Source: Saprospiraceae bacterium
GTDB taxonomy: Bacteria > Bacteroidota > Bacteroidia > Chitinophagales > Saprospiraceae
DNA length: 6,172 nt
NCBI GenBank assembly: GCA_007125435.1
Contig: SLDF01000121.1
Location: 1 to 6,172 of the forward strand
Direction of reading: 5' to 3'
Position 1 is the first letter of the stretch. The number at the start of each line of letters is the position of its first letter. The translations under genes were made by a program, and so were the position numbers. The notes beneath the pieces are model-generated. The model was not told the DNA's origin and ran no database searches. It worked only from the letters and a program-made list of their open reading frames with translations. Shown here piece after piece: positions 1 to 6,108 of the stretch.

Positions 1-452
1 ACCGATAGGGCATTAGCCGGTGCCGTTGTCTCAAACCCTACAGCGAAAAATACGACTTCTTTATCTGGATTTTTCTCTGCTAATTGTACAGCCTCAAGTG
101 GAGAGTAGAGGATTCTCACATCTGCACCTCTTGATTTTACCTCCAAGAGGCTCATTTTTGAACCCGGTACTCTCAGCATATCGCCAAATGAACATAAAAC
201 AACATTGCGATCCAGTGCAAGATGAACTGCCTTGTCAATCAGGTTTAAAGGTGTCACACATACAGGACATCCTGGTCCATGTATCATTCTTATTTTTTTC
301 GGCATGAGTTGCAATAGGCCGTTTTTTACTAAGCTATGTGTCTGGCCACCACAGACCTCCATTATCGTCCATTCTTGGGTGACCACTTTGTTAAGCTGGT
401 CGATACATTTATTTACTAATTCCGGATCTCTAAACTCTGATAAATATTTCAT
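1..452 (-). CDS. hypD: HypD, hydrogenase iron-ligand assembly protein (N-terminal 150 residues, cut by window edge)
   Basis: The minus-strand frame from the ATG at 452-450 stays open to the window edge, giving 150 codons beginning MKYLSEFRDPELV. Family hallmarks are EVCGGQTH (residues 32-39), HGPGCPVCV (58-66) and GFETTAP (from about residue 140). Cys34, Cys62 and Cys65 have the same spacing (28 and 3) as the cysteines that in characterised HypD help hold the Fe(CN)2CO precursor with HypC. HypD is a cytoplasmic [4Fe-4S] protein and the scaffold on which cyanide and CO ligands are attached to iron. The C-terminal cluster-binding part lies outside the window. The start overlaps the stop of the upstream membrane protein gene as ATGA, so translation is probably coupled. 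The region before the start is purine-rich (AAAAGAAAAAGA) with no clear Shine-Dalgarno sequence. The identification is certain; the remaining length cannot be seen. Confidence 0.97.
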   Translation of the reverse strand, partial: MKYLSEFRDPELVNKCIDQLNKVVTQEWTIMEVCGGQTHSLVKNGLLQLMPKKIRMIHGPGCPVCVTPLNLIDKAVHLALDRNVVLCSFGDMLRVPGSKMSLLEVKSRGADVRILYSPLEAVQLAEKNPDKEVVFFAVGFETTAPANALS

Positions 453-1303
453 TCTTTTTCTTTTATTCTTTTGATAATTTGACTGTTGTAGATGTATGTA
501 ACTGCGAGCACCATCAAGCCCGCAACCACTGCTAGTAAAACATTAAAGTAGGCAGGCGCTGATAATGAAAATCTTAAAAAAATAGTCGCCAATGCAAATG
601 ATGAATACCGAAAGAGATTGGAGTATCTAGTCGTATACCTGAGTGAAAATAATAAAATGAAAATATCCGTGAAGATGAGCAAGGTATAGAATAGTTTTAT
701 GCTGTATATAAATTGATGATGTTGATAGGCCGTCAAGATATCATAAACCCCCATGGCAATAAAGGTAAGTGTCAGATATATAGCCAATAGTTTTTTCATT
801 TCTATAAATTCTTTTTTCTCCCCGGGGTTGCGTGTTATAGGTTTATGCTTTTGCAACTTATAGAATAAACCTGTCAGAAAAAATACCAAAACAGCTCCAA
901 AGGCATCAGACCAAACAGGTAGCATCTCCACTAAAAATGTATAGTCCCAGTTGATGGCATCTACATGCTTTCCAAATTCTTTGAATGCATCTCTTAACAA
1001 TATCAAAGAAACTATCTCAAATTGCTTACCTACTGAGTCAGCAACAGATCGCGGAATCACTAAAATAAGCCCAAGCACTTCAAAAATTAATAATATATTG
1101 AAGGCCAACTCTATGGCGAAGAATGGATTCTCGACCTTGTACAATGGCAGAATCTCAAAGTAAGCTATAACACTCATTACTAAACCCAGCAGAAAAAAGG
1201 CGATAACCAGATTACTGATGACTTTTGCAATGAACGGCTTTTCCCAGTATTCGACTATGCTGTCAAATACTTTAATATGAATTCTTTTAATAGGCTCTAG
1301 CAA
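449..1303 (-). CDS. Multi-pass membrane protein of unknown function inside the hyp operon
   Basis: I do not recognise a family for this 284-residue protein. Hydrophobic segments lie at about residues 29-50, 62-83, 129-149, 171-190, 201-221, 230-248 and 252-272, with a weaker one near 95-105, suggesting seven or eight inner-membrane helices. A basic loop (residues 151-171) sits between the third and fourth strong segments, and the C-terminus is basic (KRIKEKE). No lipobox, metal-binding Cys cluster or pore motif is evident. The first half (two helices, then IPRSVADS and an amphipathic segment with FEIVSLILLRDAF) vaguely recalls a voltage-sensor-like fold, but this is only an impression. The start is a TTG at 1303-1301, four bases after the hypC stop. 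No ATG exists upstream before an in-frame stop at 1337-1339, and starting at the next Met (residue 43) would remove most of the first helix. The gene ends in an ATGA overlap with hypD, so it is built into the maturation operon. A link to hydrogenase maturation, metal transport or a membrane-bound hydrogenase is inference. Confidence 0.88.
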   Translation of the reverse strand: MLEPIKRIHIKVFDSIVEYWEKPFIAKVISNLVIAFFLLGLVMSVIAYFEILPLYKVENPFFAIELAFNILLIFEVLGLILVIPRSVADSVGKQFEIVSLILLRDAFKEFGKHVDAINWDYTFLVEMLPVWSDAFGAVLVFFLTGLFYKLQKHKPITRNPGEKKEFIEMKKLLAIYLTLTFIAMGVYDILTAYQHHQFIYSIKLFYTLLIFTDIFILLFSLRYTTRYSNLFRYSSFALATIFLRFSLSAPAYFNVLLAVVAGLMVLAVTYIYNSQIIKRIKEKE

Positions 1304-1307
1304 AGCT

Positions 1308-1577
1308 TTAATGTTTTTCCACTTGTGTATGGTCGATCAATTCGTCGATCTCGCCTATCTCTTCGAGATACTTAAATGTCTTCATGGCTTCTTCTTCATC
1401 TACTTTGCTTATGGCTACGCCTACATGGACTAAGACATAATCACCTTCTTGTGCAGAAGGTAGCATTTCCAAAGATGCTTCTTTTACTATACCTCCAAAT
1501 TGAACCTTGGCCATTCGGACCATGCCATCAAACTTATGTTCAATGCTCTTAATTTTACCCGGGATTGCTAAACACAT
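1308..1577 (-). CDS. hypC: HypC, hydrogenase maturation chaperone
   Basis: This 89-residue protein starts MCLAIPGKI, the HypC/HupF signature. Cys2, exposed after removal of the initiator Met, is the residue that in the family binds iron and contacts HypD and the hydrogenase large-subunit precursor. The rest fits the family: a small beta-barrel core with EGDYVLVHVGVAISKVDEEEA near residues 44-64, then a helical tail. It is of normal size for HypC. The ATG at 1577-1575 lies 40 bp after the hypF stop and is preceded by an AT-rich stretch (TTACTTAAAAT) without a Shine-Dalgarno match, common in Bacteroidota. The protein works in the cytoplasm, shuttling the Fe(CN)2CO group from the HypCD complex to the hydrogenase large subunit. 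The next gene starts four bases after its TAA stop. Confidence 0.97.
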   Translation of the reverse strand: MCLAIPGKIKSIEHKFDGMVRMAKVQFGGIVKEASLEMLPSAQEGDYVLVHVGVAISKVDEEEAMKTFKYLEEIGEIDELIDHTQVEKH

Positions 1578-1617
1578 ATTTTAAGTAATTTATTCATTAG
1601 TATATTGTTACCGATAG

Positions 1618-3930
1618 TCATGACGAATTTCGCATACATAAATCGGGTTTAAATGCTTTTTGCTCTTGTTGATTAATATGGAAGTAAGCAATTTGACCTA
1701 CAGCAATATTTTCATCATTGGGGGACAAATCTTTATGAAAAAGCAGTGTGTACGTATTAGACAGCCTCTCTTCAAGCAAATCTATCAGTAGGGTATTTTG
1801 GAACACACCGCCACTAAAACCAATATGTCTACATCGGTTGTTCACAGCGACCACATCTACAATATTTACTAAAGTATTGTGAAACTTAGCCGCAATATAA
1901 CCAATAGGCTTTTTGGATATAAAATCCTCAATGATGCCTTCTGCAATACGTTGAGTAGACACTCCAAAGTTTTCTGCTCTTAAAAACGGATAATGATCAT
2001 TCAAGCCTATTTGATGGTCTGCTAAATAATCTCTGGCTAATTGTTCTAAGAGCATAGCTGCTTGTCCTTCATAGTCCTGCTTTCGCACTAAACCAAGAAG
2101 GCATGCCAGGCCATCAAATATCCGACCCACGCTTGATGTCTTTACAGACCGCCCGGCGCTTATCACTTTATTAAAGAAATGCCATTCCTGATCGGAAAAC
2201 AAAGGTCTCAAAAGGCTCTGCCCCGATTTGCTATTATAAAAGATAGAAAAAGCTGACAATCTGGTATCCTTTGACATCTTGTCGCCCAGAAGATAATCAA
2301 AATAAGCAAAATGAGCACACCTTTTCATCTGCCTCTTGGCATAGACGAAGAATTCACCTCCCCATATATTGTCATCATCACCTATGCCGATACCATCCCA
2401 TATGACACCGAGCACTTTCTCATCTGTGTCGAGCATATTATACTCCCATAAAAGCGAAGAGAAATGCGCTTTATGATGCTGCACAGAATCTACAGCTGCA
2501 TTGGGAAAACTTTCTGCATATTGAGCACTGAAGTAACCGTTATGTTTGTCTCTCAAGACCACTTCAGGACTCTGATTTGTGGTTTCCAGATACCTATCCA
2601 GACAGTGGTGGTACTGTTTCTGAGCATCAAATGCCATTTGATTGCCGAGGCTCGGGCTCAGATAAATATTCTCTGTGCTTGTAATGGCAAAACTACCTTT
2701 TAAATCTGCACCAAGAGCCAAAACAGACTGATCGATATGCAGATTGGTATTAAATGTCGGCGCAAAGCCCCTACCCCTTCTTATGATGACACATCGACTT
2801 GAAAACAAACCGAACTTCACCACACTGTCGTCCTGGGGGATAACAATGTCTCTGTCATGATACAGAATATAATCAGCAATTGACTCCAATGCATTAATGG
2901 CTGCTTCATTCTCAAATATAATAGGTGCATTGTGGGTATTAGCGCTAGTGGCAATTAATGGTTTATTCACCGCTCTACTGATCAAATGAAGCAGTGGGTC
3001 AGCAGGCGTCATCACGCCTATAGTATTTAACCCCGGTGAGATATGTTCTACAGCCAGGTTTTGCCTGCCTTCGGCTTTTACAGGACTGATGACTATCGGT
3101 CTTATGCTGGAATTAAGTAATTCAACAGCTGCATCTGACAAATCAACATACCGATGTGCCTCGTTGATGTCCTTAAACATAACAGCTAGTGGCTTGAGAG
3201 GTCGATTTTTTCTTTCGCGTAAAAGACTGACAACATTAGCATCAGTGGCGTCACAAAGCAATAAAAAGCCACCTGTGCTCTTGACTGCTACAATATTACC
3301 GCTTTTAATAAGATCCGCTGCTGTTGTTGGAAAATCTCTATGGTTAACCTCAGGCAGTGATGGATACCAATACAGACTGATACCGCATTCAGAGCAAGAG
3401 TTGGTTTGAGAGTAAAACCGTCGGTCACTAACATCATTGTATTCTTCCTTGCACGTATTACACATACTGTATGGAGACATTGCAGTTGTCTCTCGATCAT
3501 AAGGCAGTGACCGTATGATGGATAACCTTGGACCGCACTCCGTGCATGTGGTGAAAGGATAATGATATCTTCTGTCTTGATAATTAATGACCTCATCTGC
3601 GCAAGCGCTGCATATCGCAAAATCAGGGCTCAATAAAACGCTGGGTGCGCCTTCATTTTCTGACCCTATGATCTTAAAAGAGGTAAAGGGTATAGGTTCA
3701 ATTTGTGACACCATTACATCGGTGATGATGGATTGTGCCGGCCTATCAGCATCTATTCTATGACAGAAAATATTGACTTCTTCTTCAGAGGCATTCATAC
3801 AAATATGAACACCGTCATTACCGTTGCTAACGCTACCACATATATTGACTTCCTTAGCCAATCTGTAAACAAATGGACGAAACCCAACACCCTGGACTTG
3901 GCCTTTGATATGAATATGCCAGGTCTCCAT
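1618..3930 (-). CDS. hypF: HypF carbamoyltransferase (cyanide-ligand synthesis)
   Basis: This full-length 770-residue HypF transfers the carbamoyl group of carbamoyl phosphate, via carbamoyl-AMP, to the C-terminal Cys of HypE, giving the precursor of the cyanide ligands of the [NiFe] site. Domains in order: acylphosphatase-like (about 1-90) with VQGVGFRPF and catalytic-type Arg18 and Asn36; two zinc fingers with exact CX2C-X18-CX2C spacing (Cys107/110/129/132 and Cys157/160/179/182); YrdC-like domain (about 200-390) with KSTGGF (217-222), RKNRPLKP (240-247) and TSAN (328-331); C-terminal Kae1-like domain with GADLKGSFAI (407-416), QHHKAH (484-489, metal-type His485 and His489), WDGIGIG (511-517), SGGVFQN (706-712) and PNDEN (737-741). 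The last motif differs from the PxNDGG form I expect in the family. The ATG at 3930-3928 lies two bases after the hypB stop, so the two genes are probably translationally coupled. There is no sign of a frameshift. Confidence 0.98.
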   Translation of the reverse strand: METWHIHIKGQVQGVGFRPFVYRLAKEVNICGSVSNGNDGVHICMNASEEEVNIFCHRIDADRPAQSIITDVMVSQIEPIPFTSFKIIGSENEGAPSVLLSPDFAICSACADEVINYQDRRYHYPFTTCTECGPRLSIIRSLPYDRETTAMSPYSMCNTCKEEYNDVSDRRFYSQTNSCSECGISLYWYPSLPEVNHRDFPTTAADLIKSGNIVAVKSTGGFLLLCDATDANVVSLLRERKNRPLKPLAVMFKDINEAHRYVDLSDAAVELLNSSIRPIVISPVKAEGRQNLAVEHISPGLNTIGVMTPADPLLHLISRAVNKPLIATSANTHNAPIIFENEAAINALESIADYILYHDRDIVIPQDDSVVKFGLFSSRCVIIRRGRGFAPTFNTNLHIDQSVLALGADLKGSFAITSTENIYLSPSLGNQMAFDAQKQYHHCLDRYLETTNQSPEVVLRDKHNGYFSAQYAESFPNAAVDSVQHHKAHFSSLLWEYNMLDTDEKVLGVIWDGIGIGDDDNIWGGEFFVYAKRQMKRCAHFAYFDYLLGDKMSKDTRLSAFSIFYNSKSGQSLLRPLFSDQEWHFFNKVISAGRSVKTSSVGRIFDGLACLLGLVRKQDYEGQAAMLLEQLARDYLADHQIGLNDHYPFLRAENFGVSTQRIAEGIIEDFISKKPIGYIAAKFHNTLVNIVDVVAVNNRCRHIGFSGGVFQNTLLIDLLEERLSNTYTLLFHKDLSPNDENIAVGQIAYFHINQQEQKAFKPDLCMRNSS

Positions 3931-3932
3931 TA

Positions 3933-4655
3933 TCAGCTAACCGCTTTGGCCGTAGTTTTTTCCTTTACTTTAGTTGCGAGCCATTCACACCATTCATCTA
4001 GTCCTTCACCACTGGTACTTGACAAGCTTAGCACTTCAATATCCGGATTGACATCCATGGCGTCTTTTGTGACCAGTTCCAGGCTAAAAGGTAAATAAGG
4101 CAACAAGTCTGCTTTTGACACCACCATCATTTCACTTGTTAGAAACATTTTAGGGTACTTTTTGGGCTTGTCGTCACCCTCGGTTGTGGATATTAGCGTG
4201 ATGCGATAATCCTCACCAAGGTCAAAAGAAGCGGGACAAACAAGGTTGCCGACATTTTCTACAAATAGAATATCTACTCCTTCCAGGTTCATGCCCTCTA
4301 TAGCTTGCCATATCATCTGTGCCTCTAAGTGGCATATACCGCCGGTCACAATCTGAAGGGCATTACCGCCGACTTCTTTGATTCTATCGGCGTCTCTCTC
4401 TGTTTCTAGATCCCCTACTAAAATCGCAATATTGTACTTGTCTTTGAGTCGTTTCACTGTTTCTTGCATGAGCGTTGTCTTACCACTGCCGGCCGAAGAC
4501 ACGATATTGATCATGAGAATACCATTATCCGCCATTCTCTTTCTTATGGTCTCTGCCACGAAATCATTGGCCTGCAATAGATGCATGGTGGTGTTATCAC
4601 AAGCGACTGTTCCTCTGCTGTTTCTGCTTGACTTTGGTGCTTTTACGTTTCCCAT
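3933..4655 (-). CDS. hypB: HypB, nickel-inserting GTPase
   Basis: HypB is a SIMIBI-class GTPase that, normally with HypA, delivers nickel to the hydrogenase large subunit in the cytoplasm. The 240-residue protein shows the P-loop SSAGSGKTT (residues 53-61), LVGDLETERDADRI (79-92), TGGICHLEAQM (104-114), ENVGNLVCPASFDLGE (133-148), the base-recognition motif VSKADLLPY (179-187) and SGEGLDEW near the C-terminus (215-222). Cys108, His109 and Cys140 match the G-domain metal site at the dimer interface. The N-terminus (1-25) has neither the CXXCGC high-affinity nickel motif of the E. coli protein nor the His-rich stretch of HypN-like forms, so this version probably does not store nickel. The ATG at 4655-4653 is the first gene start after a 292-bp non-coding gap and is taken as the start of the hyp operon. 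No hypA lies directly upstream, where it is often found. Confidence 0.97.
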   Translation of the reverse strand: MGNVKAPKSSRNSRGTVACDNTTMHLLQANDFVAETIRKRMADNGILMINIVSSAGSGKTTLMQETVKRLKDKYNIAILVGDLETERDADRIKEVGGNALQIVTGGICHLEAQMIWQAIEGMNLEGVDILFVENVGNLVCPASFDLGEDYRITLISTTEGDDKPKKYPKMFLTSEMMVVSKADLLPYLPFSLELVTKDAMDVNPDIEVLSLSSTSGEGLDEWCEWLATKVKEKTTAKAVS

Positions 4656-4753
4656 TTTTCACTTTTTGTTGTACGCCAAGATACTCATAAATAATTGGTT
4701 ATAATACTTTTTGATCTGATTTAGTAAATATTTTCTAATTCGACAATTGAATG

Positions 4754-4793
4754 CCAATGTATCTACATGGCCGTTGACCATTGTATCACAAGG
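4754..4793. promoter_or_regulatory. Two tandem related imperfect palindromes, candidate operator
   Basis: On the plus strand CCAATGTATCTACATGG (4754-4770) and CCATTGTATCACAAGG (4778-4793) are each inverted repeats. The arms are ATGTA/TACAT with a 2-base centre and TTGT/ACAA with a 3-base centre; both are flanked by CC and GG with one unpaired A. The first arm pair extends by G4753/C4771. Aligned to each other the two units differ by two substitutions and one missing base, and they start 24 bp apart, close to two helical turns plus. This looks like paired sites for a dimeric regulator. They lie about 100-140 bp before the hypB start. Which regulator binds (a metal sensor or a redox regulator would make sense) cannot be read from the sequence. 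Confidence 0.4.
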
Positions 4794-4849
4794 TAAATCC
4801 ATGATTCATTTTCACTTACATAGGGCAACCTTTTCCTTTCGTTTCTATT

Positions 4850-4895
4850 AAAAATTGGAAAGAAGAAATCTTCCATTACATGAGCTACCTCATGT
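4850..4895 (-). terminator. Possible weak terminator after the second lipoprotein gene
   Basis: Downstream of the stop at 4948 the minus strand has a perfect 7-bp stem, ACATGAG/CTCATGT with a 4-base loop (4895-4878). A second, weaker stem TGGAA/TTCCA (4875-4856) follows and runs directly into five T (4854-4850). Neither stem is GC-rich, so this is a weak intrinsic terminator at best. It would separate the lipoprotein transcript from the hyp operon. The hairpins may instead only stabilise the 3' end of the mRNA. Confidence 0.3.
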
Positions 4896-4947
4896 CCCGA
4901 CTCAGCATCTGAAGCTCAAAATGATATCGCTTTACTTCATGATGATT

Positions 4948-5418
4948 TTATCTTGTCAGCTTGACATCAAGGGTCGTAAATGTCAAATAACCATCTTGAT
5001 TGGTCACATAGATGTGAAAATGATAGTCCCCTGTATCAAATGGATTTCCATCTTCATTTGCGTCATCAAACAAAAACTCCTGCTTAAACTCAATTGATGT
5101 TTTATCTTCCGATAGCGCAAACAACCATTCTTCAAAGAAAGGAAACTGTGCATCTTTCTTATCATCAAACTCACATGAAACGTGACCCCCATGTGAATGC
5201 TGTCCAAAATTGTGATGGATATCAATCGATAAGTTCCCCAGTTTACTTTCACCCTCGATCTGCATCTCAAATACAAAAGGTTCACCAAATGTAATGGTAT
5301 CGCAAGGTAATGGGCTCACTACAGTAACTCTAGGGCCTTCGCCGTCACCACTTTCTTTTACACACCCATAGCAAATCAACATGGCGATTAATACAAAAAC
5401 CGACAAAAATTTATTCAT
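4948..5418 (-). CDS. His-rich DUF4625-like lipoprotein
   Basis: From the ATG at 5418-5416 the product has 156 residues: a lipoprotein signal MNKFLSVFVLIAMLICYGC with Cys19 as the acylated residue, then a single extracytoplasmic beta-type domain. The motifs SIDIHHNFGQHSHGGH (about 64-79) and TGDYHFHIYVTNQDG (129-143) resemble the DUF4625 family of Bacteroidota lipoproteins, and the His-dense first motif could bind a metal. It is distantly similar to the upstream lipoprotein, suggesting an old duplication. The frame stays open to a TTG at 5463, with further ATGs at 5445 and 5436. I chose 5418 because it gives a normal 18-residue signal before the lipobox, but 5445 is also possible (A-rich leader, longer n-region). 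The segment after Cys19 (VKESGDGEG) is weakly acidic, so surface export is less clear than for the neighbour. Function is unknown; metal binding is inference. Confidence 0.88.
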   Translation of the reverse strand: MNKFLSVFVLIAMLICYGCVKESGDGEGPRVTVVSPLPCDTITFGEPFVFEMQIEGESKLGNLSIDIHHNFGQHSHGGHVSCEFDDKKDAQFPFFEEWLFALSEDKTSIEFKQEFLFDDANEDGNPFDTGDYHFHIYVTNQDGYLTFTTLDVKLTR

Positions 5419-5492
5419 GAGGCCTGCTTTTATCATTTCCTTCATATCGTTTTCATTTGTCAAGTGTCTTTCTTTTTATTCGCTTTGGGCAT

Positions 5493-5616
5493 CACCCCCT
5501 TCTCATCCTTTAGCGGGATGAGACGGGGGTCGCTACGCTTCGGGGCTCGCTGTTCGCTCGGTCCTTCGGACTCACTCGCTACCGCTCCTGACCCACTACG
5601 CATCGCTGATGCGCGG
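5493..5616. repeat. GC-rich, hairpin-dense intergenic element
   Basis: This stretch fills most of the gap between the two lipoprotein genes and differs sharply in composition: 53 of the 80 bases at 5521-5600 are G or C, while the flanking genes are AT-rich. It has a long hairpin at 5494-5530, a small GTCC/GGAC hairpin with triloop TTC (5561-5571), a perfect CGCATC/GATGCG hairpin with triloop GCT (5599-5613), and distant complementarity GGGTC (5527-5531) to GACCC (5590-5594). The pentamer TCGCT occurs five times (5530, 5547, 5554, 5576, 5603). No reading frame here looks coding. The best guess is a dispersed REP-like element; a structured RNA or mRNA-processing element is the alternative. Copies elsewhere in the genome cannot be seen from this window. 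Confidence 0.6.
5494..5530. terminator. Long perfect-type hairpin, possible transcription attenuator
   Basis: ACCCCC (5494-5499) pairs with GGGGGT (5525-5530) and TCTCATCC (5501-5508) pairs with GGATGAGA (5516-5523), with one T/C mismatch between them and a 7-base loop. Fourteen pairs, rich in GC, make this the strongest hairpin in the window. Neither strand has a T-run right after it, so it is not a standard intrinsic terminator. It could still slow polymerase, protect an mRNA end, or be one arm of the larger GC-rich element. Confidence 0.35.
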
Positions 5617-5645
5617 TAAAAATGTTCGTTTGAGTCGTATTCTTA

Positions 5646-6092
5646 CTACTCTACGATAACAACTTCAACATCCCATTCTTCAGTATCTGTACTGTTGCCA
5701 AATTCGTCTATGACAACTACGACCACATGGTACTCACCAAGGTTAGCATCCATTGGAACCGAAACATGATGATGGATTGAAGCATTTCTAAGCCCTTTGA
5801 AAGTAGGGTTGTCTTCAAATGTATCATCGATAAGTTTGTACTCGTCAGCCGGATTACCACTTTCAGGATGGTCATGAATCTCTATGTGATATCGATCCAA
5901 CCGTCCATCGTTTCTGGATCTCGCATCAAAATTGACCATAATGGTACCTCCCCTTTCTATTACATTGGTCTCATTGTCGTGGTTTAGCGCCTCGAGTTTA
6001 GAAATTTCAGGTGGAGTATCTTGATCCTCCTTTTCACAAGCTGAAAAAACCACAAGGGCTAACATCGATAAAAACAATAAGTAACTTTTCAT
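5646..6092 (-). CDS. DUF4625-like lipoprotein, probably surface-exposed
   Basis: This 148-residue protein opens with a lipoprotein signal, MKSYLLFLSMLALVVFSAC, with lipobox FSAC and Cys19 as the lipidated residue. The next residues EKEDQD resemble the acidic lipoprotein export signal that sends Bacteroidota lipoproteins to the cell surface. The mature part is one beta-sandwich-like domain with LDRYHIEIHDHPESG (65-79), RNASIHHHVSVP (102-113) and LGEYHVVVVVIDEFGNST (118-135), a pattern I associate with DUF4625. Eight His, three of them consecutive (107-109), suggest possible metal binding. The ATG at 6092-6090 lies 16 bases after the stop of what looks like a TonB-dependent receptor gene, so the two are probably co-transcribed and may work together as receptor and surface lipoprotein. 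The substrate is unknown; family assignment is from motif memory, not a search. Confidence 0.92.
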   Translation of the reverse strand: MKSYLLFLSMLALVVFSACEKEDQDTPPEISKLEALNHDNETNVIERGGTIMVNFDARSRNDGRLDRYHIEIHDHPESGNPADEYKLIDDTFEDNPTFKGLRNASIHHHVSVPMDANLGEYHVVVVVIDEFGNSTDTEEWDVEVVIVE

Positions 6093-6108
6093 AAAAAATG
6101 ATTTATAA

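Larger units (their letters stand above)
4656..4947. other. Non-coding gap holding the likely hyp operon promoter
   Basis: These 292 bp separate the second lipoprotein gene from hypB. I find no protein with coding character on either strand and no hypA. The lipoprotein-proximal end carries small hairpins, and the middle carries two related palindromes, listed separately. On the minus strand TTTACT (4728-4723) and TATTAT (4706-4701) are 16 bp apart and loosely resemble a sigma70-type promoter, placing hypB about 50 bp downstream. I found no convincing copy of the Bacteroidota TAnnTTTG -7 element, so the promoter position is a guess. A promoter somewhere here is inferred from the gap size and operon layout. 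Confidence 0.4.

Noticed and set aside
449..452. A frameshift joining the membrane protein to HypD as one fusion
   Set aside because: The overlap is a normal ATGA stop-start junction, and HypD begins at its usual N-terminus.
20..474. Plus-strand open frames at 20-307 and 232-474
   Set aside because: They lie opposite hypD and the end of the membrane gene, and their translations have no protein-like character, while the minus-strand frame has clear HypD motifs.
2464..3620. Plus-strand frames at 2464-2703 and 3089-3409 and a minus-strand frame at 3288-3620
   Set aside because: All fall inside hypF, whose frame carries the zinc-finger, YrdC and Kae1 motifs without interruption.
3733..4704. Plus-strand frames at 3733-4098 and 4378-4704 opposite hypF and hypB
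   Set aside because: They are antisense to strongly conserved coding sequence, are low in complexity (Ser/Leu-rich), and have no recognisable domain.
5004..5294. Frames at 5004-5288 (minus) and 5094-5294 (plus) within the second lipoprotein gene
   Set aside because: The lipoprotein frame has a signal peptide, lipobox and family-like motifs; the alternatives have none.
5419..5463. Longer start of the second lipoprotein at the TTG at 5463
   Set aside because: It would put 15 extra, partly acidic residues before the signal peptide; ATG codons closer to the hydrophobic segment fit better, though the ATG at 5445 remains possible.
5530..5607. CRISPR array or tRNA in the GC-rich gap
   Set aside because: The repeated unit is only five bases with irregular spacing, and no cloverleaf with TTC-type T-loop and acceptor pairing could be drawn.
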